In this document: positions 10,823 to 19,348 of the stretch, piece after piece
Layout: every line of letters starts with the position of its first letter
Position numbering within the stretch: the first letter of the stretch is position 1
Assembly: GCA_028287465.1 (NCBI GenBank)
Contig: JAQBPO010000031.1
Span: forward strand, 124,001-188,000
Direction of reading: 5' to 3'
From: Fibrobacterota bacterium
GTDB taxonomy: Bacteria > Fibrobacterota > Fibrobacteria > UBA11236
Length of the DNA: 64,000 bases
The notes under the pieces: model-generated
What the model was told of the DNA's origin: nothing
Databases searched by the model: none
The model's input: the letters and a program-made list of their open reading frames with translations, nothing else
Made by a program: the position numbers and the translations under genes

Positions 10823-11831
10823 GGCTTCCTTTGGATCGCGCTAGGGTGAAGGCGCTCATGACGGCCCGGGTGACCGGTCCCCGGTATTTCTCGAAAGAGT
10901 GGCGGATCTCGATCTCCTGGGCGAACTTCTCCTTGAACTCGGACAGGCCGCGGTGGTCGGCGCCGCACAGGTCGAAGACCTCGAAATCGGCGCGGTAGGC
11001 TTCCAGCAGGCGGTACATGAGGAAATGCATGGCTCCGGTGCGGTCCGCTTCCTCGAGGGAACAGGAATACCAGAGCACGGCGCGTTCGCGCGGCCGGTCC
11101 AGGGCCACGCTGGCGAAGGCGATCTCCTTGCCTTCCGGGGAGAGGACCGAACGGTTCTCGAGCAATCCGGCCGCGGTCAGACCGCGGCGCAAGGCCACGG
11201 CCCATTCCGGCCGCCAGGGCATGCCCAGGCCCTTGCGTTCGAACGTGCGCGCGAAGGCGCGGCCGAAGGCGCCCTCATCCCGGCCCGGGCCCATGGTAAG
11301 CCCCGCCTTTTCCGCCTTGCGCACGTTGCGCATGGAGTCCCCGCCCAAATCCAGGCTGGAGTCCGATCGCAACCGGTTCAGCACCGTCGCCTTGGGGCGG
11401 CACTCCCAGCCCGCGTCCAGGCCCGCGCGCACGTCCGCGGCGTCCGGGGTAAGCTGCACGTAATGGTAGCGCCGGCCCAGCCAGGCCAGGATCCCGGCCA
11501 GCGCATCGTAGCGGATCTTGGCGGCCTCATGGAACCGCAGATCCGGAGGCATCAGGAAATAGGGGCCGCCGTAATAGGTGAGGACGGGCGTGAAGGCCTT
11601 GGTCATGCCGCCGCGGCGGATGAACTGCAGGGGGAGGTAGCATAGGAGTTTCCCGGCCTTGCGCGCCTCCAGCACCTTCAATTCGAAGGGCAGGGCCTCG
11701 CGCGTGGCCGCGAGCCAGGCAGGGGATCCGAACACGGTCCCGTCGGCGGGGAGGTGATCGAAGGTTTCCGTGAGGGTGATTTCCAGGCCGGTTCCGTCCG
11801 TTGCCGATCCTCCGATTCCCGGTCCGCTCAT
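10812..11831 (-). CDS. FemAB/GNAT-like aminoacyl or acyl transferase
   Basis: A 339-residue protein of the acyl-CoA N-acyltransferase superfamily, close to the BioF2-like/FemAB group. Supporting features are the N-terminal FGSPAWLAATREALP, the conserved middle (MRNVRKAEKAGL), and the C-terminal signature VFDLCGADHRGLSEFKEKFA, which matches the typical FD-x-gG-x-glxxFK end of this fold. Family members attach amino acids or acyl groups to peptidoglycan peptides or to exopolysaccharide sugars. The start ATG at 11831 overlaps the upstream membrane-protein stop (ATGA). In this neighbourhood it most likely decorates a glycan or its precursor at the cytoplasmic membrane face. Confidence 0.75.
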   Translation of the reverse strand: MSGPGIGGSATDGTGLEITLTETFDHLPADGTVFGSPAWLAATREALPFELKVLEARKAGKLLCYLPLQFIRRGGMTKAFTPVLTYYGGPYFLMPPDLRFHEAAKIRYDALAGILAWLGRRYHYVQLTPDAADVRAGLDAGWECRPKATVLNRLRSDSSLDLGGDSMRNVRKAEKAGLTMGPGRDEGAFGRAFARTFERKGLGMPWRPEWAVALRRGLTAAGLLENRSVLSPEGKEIAFASVALDRPRERAVLWYSCSLEEADRTGAMHFLMYRLLEAYRADFEVFDLCGADHRGLSEFKEKFAQEIEIRHSFEKYRGPVTRAVMSAFTLARSKGSHGR

Positions 11832-13258
11832 GCCCGACCCGCCCCGTCCCGGAGGTATTTCCCGGCGCCCACGCGGTGGATCCAGAAGAAGGCGATCGCC
11901 GTCAGGGCCAGGTACTGGAACAGGCTGATCATGAGCACGCGCGGGTTGGCCAGTTCCGACCAGAGATCGAAGACCGGAAGGTCCGAGCCCCAACCGGTCA
12001 GGATGGGGAACCGCCAGGCTTCCGACCCCGGATAATCCGGGATGGGGAAGAACATGCGGGTGGTGACGGCTTCCAGCAGCAGGAATCCCCCGATGCCGAA
12101 GGTCGCGAGCTTGAGATCGGAAAGCACCAAAGCCATCAATGGCAAAAGGGCCAGGCAGCCCCAATAGTTGATGCGCGTGGTATCGCCCCCCGCGGTCCAC
12201 CCCAGGGCGAAGGTGATCAAGGGATAAACGGCGAGGATGGGCCGTTCCTTGATGAAGGCCCAGGCGCGCCGCCGGAAGACCAGGACGGGGATGAGGGCCG
12301 TCCCGTATCCGTTATAGAAGGCATGGACGAGCACCATCATGGGCTTGTGGTAGAGGTAGTAGAGGATGGTGACCAGGAAGCTGTAGGGGCCGCTGCCGTC
12401 CGCGAGCAGATGGGTGATGGCGATGCCCGCCAGCCCCGCTCCCATCGGGATGGCCGCCGCCCATAGGGATCGCTCCCGCGCGAGGACCCCGATCAGACGG
12501 GTCGGGAATCCGTCGCGGTCGCCGGATCCGCCCTGGCCGCGGGCCGCGCCGAGATCGCCCGCTTCGGCCATGGCTGCCGCGAGCTCCGCCAACCATACCG
12601 CCCCGGCGGCGAAGATCACGGATTCCCGGAAGAAAACCCCGGCGAAGGCGGCGAGCGATAGGGCGGCCAGCCTCCGGCCCCGGTTCCGGATGGCGATATG
12701 GGCGAGGAAGATCAGGCAGGTGAAGGGTTGCGAGGCCGCGTCCACGCCGAAGGAATCGTAGAACTGCTGGCGCAGGGGCGCGTGCCATTGCAGGAAAAAG
12801 GTCCCGATCAGGAACAGGGAAACGCCCGGACGCGCGCCCAGGGCCGCCATGATCCAAAGCATCAGGCATCCGGTGATCAGGACCGAGACGAGGTTGACGA
12901 TATGGAAGGCCGTACGCGCTTCATGCATTCCGAGATGGGCGGCCAGCCATGGCGTGGCGACGCGGAATACGTAAGGCTTTTCCTCCGCCAGGCGTTCGCC
13001 GGCCTGGGCCTGGCGGTACATGTGCTCGTACTTGGCCCCGTCCCAACCGAGCCCGCCGTTCTGGCTCACCGGCTTTTGCGCATGCCCGTACCAGGCCACG
13101 GCGGCGAGCCACAGGACCAGGACCGCGGCGAAGTGGAACCAGGCGGGGCGCGGGAGAGGCGGGGACGCCCCGTTTACGGGCATGGCGAGGCCGGGACCCC
13201 GACCCTGGGCCTGTTCCTTGCGGCCGCGCGCTGCCGATGCCGGGGTCCTACCTGACAT
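11828..13258 (-). CDS. Polytopic membrane protein of the glycan block
   Basis: A 476-residue integral membrane protein with roughly ten hydrophobic segments, the first at WFHFAAVLVLWLAAVAWY. A loop with acidic and aromatic residues (LGWDGAKYEHMYRQA) follows TM1, as in GT-C glycosyltransferases and polysaccharide polymerases, where an Asp near TM1 is catalytic. I cannot assign a family confidently. Its position between a flippase and a FemAB-like transferase makes a Wzy-like polymerase or GT-C role the best guess. Start: ATG at 13258, preceded by AGGAAG at about 8 nt; the upstream in-frame codons have no ribosome site. Confidence 0.6.
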   Translation of the reverse strand: MSGRTPASAARGRKEQAQGRGPGLAMPVNGASPPLPRPAWFHFAAVLVLWLAAVAWYGHAQKPVSQNGGLGWDGAKYEHMYRQAQAGERLAEEKPYVFRVATPWLAAHLGMHEARTAFHIVNLVSVLITGCLMLWIMAALGARPGVSLFLIGTFFLQWHAPLRQQFYDSFGVDAASQPFTCLIFLAHIAIRNRGRRLAALSLAAFAGVFFRESVIFAAGAVWLAELAAAMAEAGDLGAARGQGGSGDRDGFPTRLIGVLARERSLWAAAIPMGAGLAGIAITHLLADGSGPYSFLVTILYYLYHKPMMVLVHAFYNGYGTALIPVLVFRRRAWAFIKERPILAVYPLITFALGWTAGGDTTRINYWGCLALLPLMALVLSDLKLATFGIGGFLLLEAVTTRMFFPIPDYPGSEAWRFPILTGWGSDLPVFDLWSELANPRVLMISLFQYLALTAIAFFWIHRVGAGKYLRDGAGRA

Positions 13259-13325
13259 TATCCGTTCTTCCTGCCGATCCGGTTTCCGGTTCGGAATCCC
13301 CATAATGTATGATTTTTACCGGTTT

Positions 13326-14720
13326 TCAGACCCAGTACCTGACCCAGGCCAGGTAAAACGCGGACCAGGCGGCCAGGGCCGCGAGCCGTCCCCACATCCC
13401 GGGCCGCGCGGCGACGTGCAAGGTGGCCAGCCACCATCCGGTGAACACCAGATCCGCCGCCAAGGCCCAGACCGGAAGCCAGCGCCATTGGCCCAGCAGA
13501 ACCGCCGTGCCCACCGCGGCCGCGTTCACGGCCCCGGCAAGGAAAAAGCGGCCGCAATAGGTCCAGGAGGAACCCGTGGCCAGGGCCTTGGTCAGGGGCG
13601 GCATGCGCAGGAGGTGGAGGTAATTCGATAGCGCCATGGTGGAGAGCGCCCAGGCGGCATAGCCCAGGGAGGCGGCATCCCAACCGGCCCTGGGAAAGAG
13701 CAGGGACAAGAGCGGGCGAGCCAGGAAGGGAATGGCCAGCATGGGCAAGGCCAGGGTCAGGGCCATGCCGTCGAAGGCTCCTCGCAGGGAGGCGTCCAGA
13801 TCCGTCCTTCCCTGCACGGTGGTGCGGGCGGAGAATCGGGGCAGCAATACCATGAACAGGGAGGACGCGAACAGGGACGCGGCGAACACCACACGGTAGG
13901 CCGCGCCGTACGCCCCCAGCAAAGGTCCTTCCCCGGCGGCCACGCGGAAGGCGTAGAAGCCCAAGGGAAGGAAGAGGAAATCGCAGGCCCCCGTAAGCGC
14001 GAGCGGCAGGGACTTCCACCAAAGCCAACGCATGCGCGGCACGCCCGGGCGGGGCCAGGGCAGGCGCAGGCCTTTGCCGCCGGCGGTGGCCCTCAGGATC
14101 AGATACGTTGCGGCGGCCATCGCTCCGGCGCTGTAGGCCGCGGCGGCCGCGGGCAGCACCGGCCAGCGGCGCACCAGGGCCAGGGCCATGAGAAGGGTGA
14201 CCGCGCCTCCCAGGCAGCGGTGGACGATGAGATCGCGCCAGGATCGGCGGGCCACGAACCACCATTCCAGCTGGGCGGGATTGAAGAGAACGGCCGGGGC
14301 CAGGGCCAGGGCGGTAACGGCCATGTCGCGTTCCCGGAAGGTTACCTCGAACAGGAGGTAGAGGGCGAGGGCGGCCAGGGAGGTCCACCAGCGCGTGCCC
14401 ATGGCCAGGGAGAAGGCGCCGTCCTTGAACCCGCCCCGGACGGCCAGGGCGACGGACGCGGCGGGCAGGGCGAAATTGGCCAGGTTGGAAAAGACGGTGA
14501 AATCGAGGAGGCAGATGCCGTACCTGCCGAAGGTTTCCAGGCCCAGCCAGGCCGAGAACAGGGACAGGGCGGCGAAGTTGAGGATCTGGCCCGCGGCCAG
14601 GGAGGTGAAGACCAGGGCGGTGGGCCGCGCCGGGACCAGGGACTCCAAAGGACCGGGCGGGGTCCCTGCCGCCGCGATGCGGCCGCGCGGCGTTTCAGCG
14701 CCCGGCATCGCGCCCCGCAT
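13326..14720 (-). CDS. Wzx-like oligosaccharide flippase (MOP superfamily)
   Basis: A 464-residue protein with about 12-14 hydrophobic segments and the layout of polysaccharide exporters of the MOP/MVF group. The early part GRYGICLLDFTVFSNLANFALPAA resembles the first helices of Wzx proteins, and the LLPRFSA segment after the sixth helix is typical. It should flip lipid-linked sugar repeats from the cytoplasmic to the periplasmic leaflet. The start region overlaps the deacetylase gene by 26 bp; ATG 14720 or ATG 14708 could both serve. Its presence shows that the surrounding genes make a membrane-assembled surface glycan. Confidence 0.8.
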   Translation of the reverse strand: MRGAMPGAETPRGRIAAAGTPPGPLESLVPARPTALVFTSLAAGQILNFAALSLFSAWLGLETFGRYGICLLDFTVFSNLANFALPAASVALAVRGGFKDGAFSLAMGTRWWTSLAALALYLLFEVTFRERDMAVTALALAPAVLFNPAQLEWWFVARRSWRDLIVHRCLGGAVTLLMALALVRRWPVLPAAAAAYSAGAMAAATYLILRATAGGKGLRLPWPRPGVPRMRWLWWKSLPLALTGACDFLFLPLGFYAFRVAAGEGPLLGAYGAAYRVVFAASLFASSLFMVLLPRFSARTTVQGRTDLDASLRGAFDGMALTLALPMLAIPFLARPLLSLLFPRAGWDAASLGYAAWALSTMALSNYLHLLRMPPLTKALATGSSWTYCGRFFLAGAVNAAAVGTAVLLGQWRWLPVWALAADLVFTGWWLATLHVAARPGMWGRLAALAAWSAFYLAWVRYWV

Positions 14721-16215
14721 TCCCGCCGGCGACCAAGGCGGCTTGCTCCTCCTGCGCGGCCAGCGGATCGAAATCCGCCAGGCCCAGGCCGTCCGCCCAG
14801 GCGATGAGATCGCGATAGACCGCGGAGTGCCCGGGGAATTCGGCCTCGTGGAAGTATTGGTTGTGGAAGAGCACGGTGAAGACCCCGCCTTGCCGGCAGG
14901 CCGCCTCCATGCAGGCCCGCATCGCCTTGCGCACGGCCTCCCCGTCGAAACGCAAGGGATCGTAGATCTGGAATTCCGCCAGGATGAGCGGAACCTCCAG
15001 CAGCGGGGTGGGCCGATCCGCGGCGCAATCGAACCAGAGGTAAGGCCAGGCCGTGCCCGCGCGGAAGCCCGGGGTATCGTTGTACCCCAAGGTGGAATCG
15101 ACCCGGACGCCCGCCGCCTCCAGGCCCGCGAAGGTCTTCCCCGCGTCCCAGCGCAGGTAGTGCTGGCGGTTGAGCCTCACGGGCGCGGACGCCAGGCCGG
15201 AAATCCTGTCCACCTCGGCCTTGATGCCCGCCGCGTCCGAGATGAAATGGACCTGTCCGTGGAGCCCGAGGTCCTTGCCCGCCTTCCGGCAATCCTCCAG
15301 CACGCGCCGGTAACGGGGGCGTGACAGGTCGTAACGGTGGAACAGGTGATCGCGCCCGTTCGCCAGGAAGAAGCTCGCTGATTTGCGCTTGCCCTCCAGG
15401 GCATGGATCCGGTCCATGCAGTCGTAGGGATCGCGTCCCGTGAAGGCGCGCGCCAGCATCTCCCGGTAATTGCGGCCCGCCAAGGCGAAGCGCCCCGAGG
15501 CCAATTGCAATGGGGTCCGCGCCAGCTGTCCCGCGACGGATCGCACGCGCCATTTGGAGAGATTGTCCAGGTCATGGGTGAGCCAGATCCGGGCGCGGGA
15601 CGGCAAGGCGTCGACGGCGGCCCGGAAGCGCGGCAGCATCGAGAGCAGGCGGAACATCCAGCGGTCCACCCAGGGTTCCTTGTCCAGCCCCAAGGCCGCG
15701 TCGGGAAGATCCCGGAAGCGGGCCTCCCTGGAGGCTTCGCGATAGGCGGGCAGGGAATCCGCGCGCTTGAAAAGGATATCGGCGCAGAAGGAGAGGAGAT
15801 CCCAATCCGAGCGCACCGTCTCCCCGGAACGCGATAGCATGCGGCCGTAACAGACGTCGAGGATTTCCCCTGGCGCTCGATTCACGTCAGGGGACGCGGC
15901 GCGCTGGTCCGGTACGGGCGCGGAGGGCACGGGAAAACCTTCCCGCGTCCACGCGAACAGGGTTTCCGCTTCCGCCGAGGGGCGGCCGGGAAGCACGAGG
16001 CATGCCCCGGTCGGGCGCGCGGCGGGACCATCCCAATCGATGTCGATTTCGTCCGCCTCGCCGTCCCGTTCCGTGAGCGTGGTCCCGAGATGGGCCGCAT
16101 AGTTGCGCAGCAGATGCAGGACGGCGGGATGGTTGGGGTTGGAACGGTTGCCGCGGAAGCGGAGGGGGGCAAGGCGCGGATGCGGACGGGGCGGAGTGCC
16201 GATTGGTTGTTCCAT
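14695..16215 (-). CDS. Polysaccharide deacetylase-like protein
   Basis: A 506-residue protein. The NodB-like part starts around WLTHDLDNLSKW, where the His-Asp-x-Asp arrangement corresponds to the metal-binding motif of carbohydrate esterase family 4. Later come SASFFLAN, LGLHGQVHFISD (His-containing motif 2) and the LFHNQYFHEAEFPGH end. The N-terminal ~200 residues match the uncharacterised region often fused to such deacetylases in O-antigen loci. It has no signal peptide, so a cytoplasmic substrate is likely. Start: ATG 16215, with GGAAG five nt upstream; ATG 16218 is nearly equivalent. It removes N-acetyl groups from sugars if active. Confidence 0.75.
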   Translation of the reverse strand: MEQPIGTPPRPHPRLAPLRFRGNRSNPNHPAVLHLLRNYAAHLGTTLTERDGEADEIDIDWDGPAARPTGACLVLPGRPSAEAETLFAWTREGFPVPSAPVPDQRAASPDVNRAPGEILDVCYGRMLSRSGETVRSDWDLLSFCADILFKRADSLPAYREASREARFRDLPDAALGLDKEPWVDRWMFRLLSMLPRFRAAVDALPSRARIWLTHDLDNLSKWRVRSVAGQLARTPLQLASGRFALAGRNYREMLARAFTGRDPYDCMDRIHALEGKRKSASFFLANGRDHLFHRYDLSRPRYRRVLEDCRKAGKDLGLHGQVHFISDAAGIKAEVDRISGLASAPVRLNRQHYLRWDAGKTFAGLEAAGVRVDSTLGYNDTPGFRAGTAWPYLWFDCAADRPTPLLEVPLILAEFQIYDPLRFDGEAVRKAMRACMEAACRQGGVFTVLFHNQYFHEAEFPGHSAVYRDLIAWADGLGLADFDPLAAQEEQAALVAGGNAGRDAGR

Positions 16216-16322
16216 CATCGCTTCCGTGCCCTGGGGAATATAGCAAGTTCCCTTCGTTGACATTCCGCCGGGACAATCATAGTTTGGGCCATTGCCGGCG
16301 GGAGCCCGGCGCAAGGGAACGA

Positions 16323-17552
16323 TTGCGGCAAACCACCCAAAAAGCTGAAGCCGGCAGGGGCGAAATCACCCTTGTGGTCGCGCAGTCCCCGCGGTATTAC
16401 CCCCATGTCGCGCGGCATCTCAAGAGTCTGAAAAAGGTTTTCGCCCGGGTCCGCCTGTTGTACTGGGAGAAGGACGGGAACGAACCTCTCTACGCATTCC
16501 CCGGCGTGGAGGCCGAGCGAGTGGTACTTCCATTCGGGAACGGCGGGACCCCCTTCTTCCTCAAGCTGATGGCGGCCTTCTTTTCCCGGTTGCGGCGCAT
16601 GCGTCCGGAGAATATCGAGGCCATCGATCCCTATGCCCTGGTGCCCGCGCGTTTCGCTTCCCTTTTCAATCGCGTCGATGGCGCTTTCGGCGCGGGCGGC
16701 GCCCAGGGGAAAGGGACACGGGCCCGGATCGCGTATTTCTCCATGGAGTATTTCTCCGAGCTCCCCAGCTTGAGGGCCAAGCCCTTCAAGCGCCGCATCT
16801 GGCGGGCCCTGGAATCGTGGGGCGTATCCGGCGCCTCCGCCGCGGCAACGGTCTGCGACGGCATCGCGGAACACCTGCGGGCGGATTTCCGCATGCCCGT
16901 GATCACGGTGCGAAACGTGCCCGAGCGTTCTTCCGGGCCTTCCGGAGCGGCGTCCGGAACCGCGGACCATGCCGCGGAAACCGGCGCCCTGCATGCCCGC
17001 TGCGGCCTGAAGCCCGACGTTCCCGTCCTCATCTACCAAGGCATGCTCCAGGAGGGACGCGGCCTGGAGACCGCCGTCCAGGCGCTCGCCGCCGTTCCCG
17101 GGATCCACCTGGCCATAGCCGGAGGCGGTCCCCTGCGCGAACCCCTGCGCGCCCTGGCGGCCGCATCCGGGTGCCCGGATCGGGTGCATTTCCTGGGGGA
17201 AGTGGATTTCCGCGATCTGCTCGCCCTGACGCGCGGCGCCTTCGCCGGCCTGGCGCCGTTCCAGGCGCTTTCGGCGAGCTACCTCCATTCCCTGCCGGGC
17301 AAGCTTTTCGAATACCTGCAGGCGGGCATTCCCGTGATCACGACGGACCTGCCTGAGATCCGCAAGGTGGTCGACGGCTACGGGGTGGGGATCTGCCTGG
17401 CGCCTTACCGGCCCGATACCCTGGCCGAGGCGCTGCGCCGCCTTCGCGAAGAGCCGGGATTGCGGGACGGGTTCCTGCGCAACCTGCCGAAGGCGCAGGC
17501 GGAATTGTGCTGGGAGGCGGAAGAGGCCCGCTACCTCTCCCTGTATCGCTGA
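16323..17552 (+). CDS. Glycosyltransferase, GT4-like (GT-B fold)
   Basis: About 409 residues. The C-terminal half is a typical Glycos_transf_1 domain: LIYQGMLQEGRGLETAVQAL, LAIAGGGPLREPL, VHFLGEVDFRDLLAL. It then has the donor-binding stretch SLPGKLFEYLQAGIPVI, whose Glu contacts the nucleotide-sugar. The N-terminal half is less conserved. The start is uncertain: a TTG at 16323 with AAGGGAA just upstream is chosen, while the frame stays open to a TTG at 16203, which would overlap the divergent deacetylase gene. It faces opposite to the rest of the block and converges with the aminotransferase gene 2 bp away. It probably adds one sugar to the surface glycan. Confidence 0.8.
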   Translation: MRQTTQKAEAGRGEITLVVAQSPRYYPHVARHLKSLKKVFARVRLLYWEKDGNEPLYAFPGVEAERVVLPFGNGGTPFFLKLMAAFFSRLRRMRPENIEAIDPYALVPARFASLFNRVDGAFGAGGAQGKGTRARIAYFSMEYFSELPSLRAKPFKRRIWRALESWGVSGASAAATVCDGIAEHLRADFRMPVITVRNVPERSSGPSGAASGTADHAAETGALHARCGLKPDVPVLIYQGMLQEGRGLETAVQALAAVPGIHLAIAGGGPLREPLRALAAASGCPDRVHFLGEVDFRDLLALTRGAFAGLAPFQALSASYLHSLPGKLFEYLQAGIPVITTDLPEIRKVVDGYGVGICLAPYRPDTLAEALRRLREEPGLRDGFLRNLPKAQAELCWEAEEARYLSLYR

Positions 17553-17554
17553 GG

Positions 17555-18805
17555 TTACCCGAACGCGTTCACGACGTCGACCACGCGCTCGACCTGTTCC
17601 ATCTTCATCCCGTAGAACAAGGGCAGGCTCACCACCGAACGCGAGAGCTCCAGGGCATGCGGCTGGGCGGACCCGGACCGGGCCTTCGAACCCGCCCCGG
17701 GTTTGGAACCCTTTCCTTTCCGCGATGCGGAAGCCGTCCCCGGCTTCGATGTTCCGGCTTCCGCGTCGCGGAAAGGCGGAAGCTCCGGCAGGGTGACCGG
17801 ATAATGGATCCCGTAACCGATGCCGTGCTTGTCCAGGTGGGCGAGGAAGGCCTTGCGCCGCTTCACCCTGCAGACGAAAAGGTGCCAGACCGAACCTTCG
17901 CCGCCGCCAAGGGGGACGGCCTCGGCGCTGTAAAGGCCTTCCAGGTATGCCGTGGCCAGCAGGGATCGCTCCGCGTTCATGCGATCCAGGAAGGCCAGCT
18001 TCTTCTCCAGGAAAAGCCCCTGCAGCCCGTCCATGCGGTAATTGAAACCCAGCAGGTCATGGCGATAGCGCACCTTCTGCCCATGGTTGCGCAAGCGTTC
18101 GATCTTCTCCGCCATGGCCGCGCTTTTCGTGATGACGGCTCCGGCCTCGCCGGCCGCGCCCAGGTTCTTGCTGGGGTAGAAGGAAAAACAGCCCGCATCC
18201 CCCAAGGTGCCCACGGCCTTGCCGTCCCAGAGCGCGCCATGCGCCTGGGCCGCGTCCTCGATGAGGGCGATGCGCTGGCCTCGTTTACCGTGGTGGGCAT
18301 CCAGCACGGCCTGGATGAGGTCCATGTCGGCGGGACGGCCGAACAGATGCACGACGATGACGGCCTTGGTGCGCGGGGTGATGGCGCCGGCCAGGGAATT
18401 GGCGTCGATGCAGGCGGTATCGGGATCCACGTCCGCGAAGACGGGCGTGGCGCCGCAGTAGAGGATGCCCCAGGCGCTGCCCACGAAGGTGAAGGCGGGC
18501 ACGATGACTTCGTCCCCGGGTCCGATGTCCAGGGCCGCCAGGGCCAGGTGTACCGCCGACGTGCCGCTGTTGAGGCCCAGGCAATGGCGCGCTCCCAGGT
18601 AGCCGGCGAAGGCCTTTTCGAAGGAATGCACGTAGGGGCCGCCGCTGAAGGCGCTCTCGCGGTACAGCTCCGCGGCCTGGGCGAGGAATTCCTTTTCCAC
18701 CAGGCGGTTCGCGGGATAGAGATCCTGGAACGGCACCTGTGCCGCCGGCACTTGTGCCGCCGGCGCCTTGGCCGCCGTCCCTTTCGCCGGTTTCACGGCC
18801 TTCAT
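17555..18805 (-). CDS. DegT/DnrJ/EryC1 sugar aminotransferase (WbpE/WlbC-like)
   Basis: A 416-residue PLP-dependent aminotransferase. GLNSGTSAVHLALAALD and EVIVPAFTFVGSA are hallmarks. The PLP Lys lies in FYPSKNLGAAGEAG, and RYRHDLLGFNYRMDGLQ is the conserved substrate loop. It resembles enzymes that aminate a 3-keto UDP-sugar, as WbpE/WlbC do. The start ATG at 18805 overlaps the acetyltransferase stop (ATGA). Two oddities: an Ala/Pro/Lys-rich N-terminal extension with a repeated AAQVP, and a ~35-residue Ser/Gly/Lys-rich insert near the C-terminus, between FRDAEAG and QPHALELSR, that family members normally lack. The adjacent acetyltransferase and the nearby dehydrogenase support the pathway assignment. 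Confidence 0.85.
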   Translation of the reverse strand: MKAVKPAKGTAAKAPAAQVPAAQVPFQDLYPANRLVEKEFLAQAAELYRESAFSGGPYVHSFEKAFAGYLGARHCLGLNSGTSAVHLALAALDIGPGDEVIVPAFTFVGSAWGILYCGATPVFADVDPDTACIDANSLAGAITPRTKAVIVVHLFGRPADMDLIQAVLDAHHGKRGQRIALIEDAAQAHGALWDGKAVGTLGDAGCFSFYPSKNLGAAGEAGAVITKSAAMAEKIERLRNHGQKVRYRHDLLGFNYRMDGLQGLFLEKKLAFLDRMNAERSLLATAYLEGLYSAEAVPLGGGEGSVWHLFVCRVKRRKAFLAHLDKHGIGYGIHYPVTLPELPPFRDAEAGTSKPGTASASRKGKGSKPGAGSKARSGSAQPHALELSRSVVSLPLFYGMKMEQVERVVDVVNAFG

Positions 18806-19317
18806 TTGAACCGCATCGCCGGGCCGAGGACGGTCTTCCCCGGAGGAACGGATTTCACCACCACGGCTCCCGCCCCGATCACGGCGCCGGCGCCGATCTC
18901 GATGCCGGGCAGGATGGTGGCGTTGTTGCCGATGGACGCGCCTTCGCCCACCTTGGTCTCCAGCAAGGTCCAATCGTCCTGGGACCGTATCAGCTTGCCG
19001 TCCTTGGAGGACCTTGGGTGTTTATCGTTGCTGAACACCACTCCGTGGCCTATGAACACGTCGTCCCCCAGGGAGACTCCGGTGCAAATGAAGGAGTGGC
19101 TTTGTATCTTACACCGGCGGCCGATCACGGCGCCGCGCTGGATTTCCACGAAGGGGCCGACCATGCTTTCATCGCCGATCTCGCAGCCGTACAGGTTCAC
19201 GAAGTCGCCGATGCGCACGTCCCTTCCCAGTTTCACATCCACGATGTTCTTCTTGCTTGAGCCCGATCCGGCGTCCGCGCCGTCCGTCCCGCCCGCCATA
19301 TTCGCCTTATCGGCCAT
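18802..19317 (-). CDS. Hexapeptide-repeat N-acetyltransferase (WbpD/WlbB-like)
   Basis: A 171-residue left-handed beta-helix acyltransferase with many [LIV]-G-x4 repeats (VRIGDFVNLYGCEIGDES, VGEGASIGNNATILPG, IEIGAGAVIGAGAVV). The segment DDVFIGHGVVFSNDKHPR is close to the active-site region of WbpD/WlbB, which acetylate the 3-amino group of UDP-2-acetamido-3-amino-2,3-dideoxyglucuronate. Start ATG 19317 is chosen, with GGAG upstream; Met codons at 19338 and 19350 are alternatives. The mature enzyme is cytoplasmic and usually trimeric. It is coupled to the aminotransferase gene, which would make its substrate. Confidence 0.85.
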   Translation of the reverse strand: MADKANMAGGTDGADAGSGSSKKNIVDVKLGRDVRIGDFVNLYGCEIGDESMVGPFVEIQRGAVIGRRCKIQSHSFICTGVSLGDDVFIGHGVVFSNDKHPRSSKDGKLIRSQDDWTLLETKVGEGASIGNNATILPGIEIGAGAVIGAGAVVVKSVPPGKTVLGPAMRFK

Positions 19318-19348
19318 AAGCTGATCCCGCTCCTTCATCGCCAACCGC

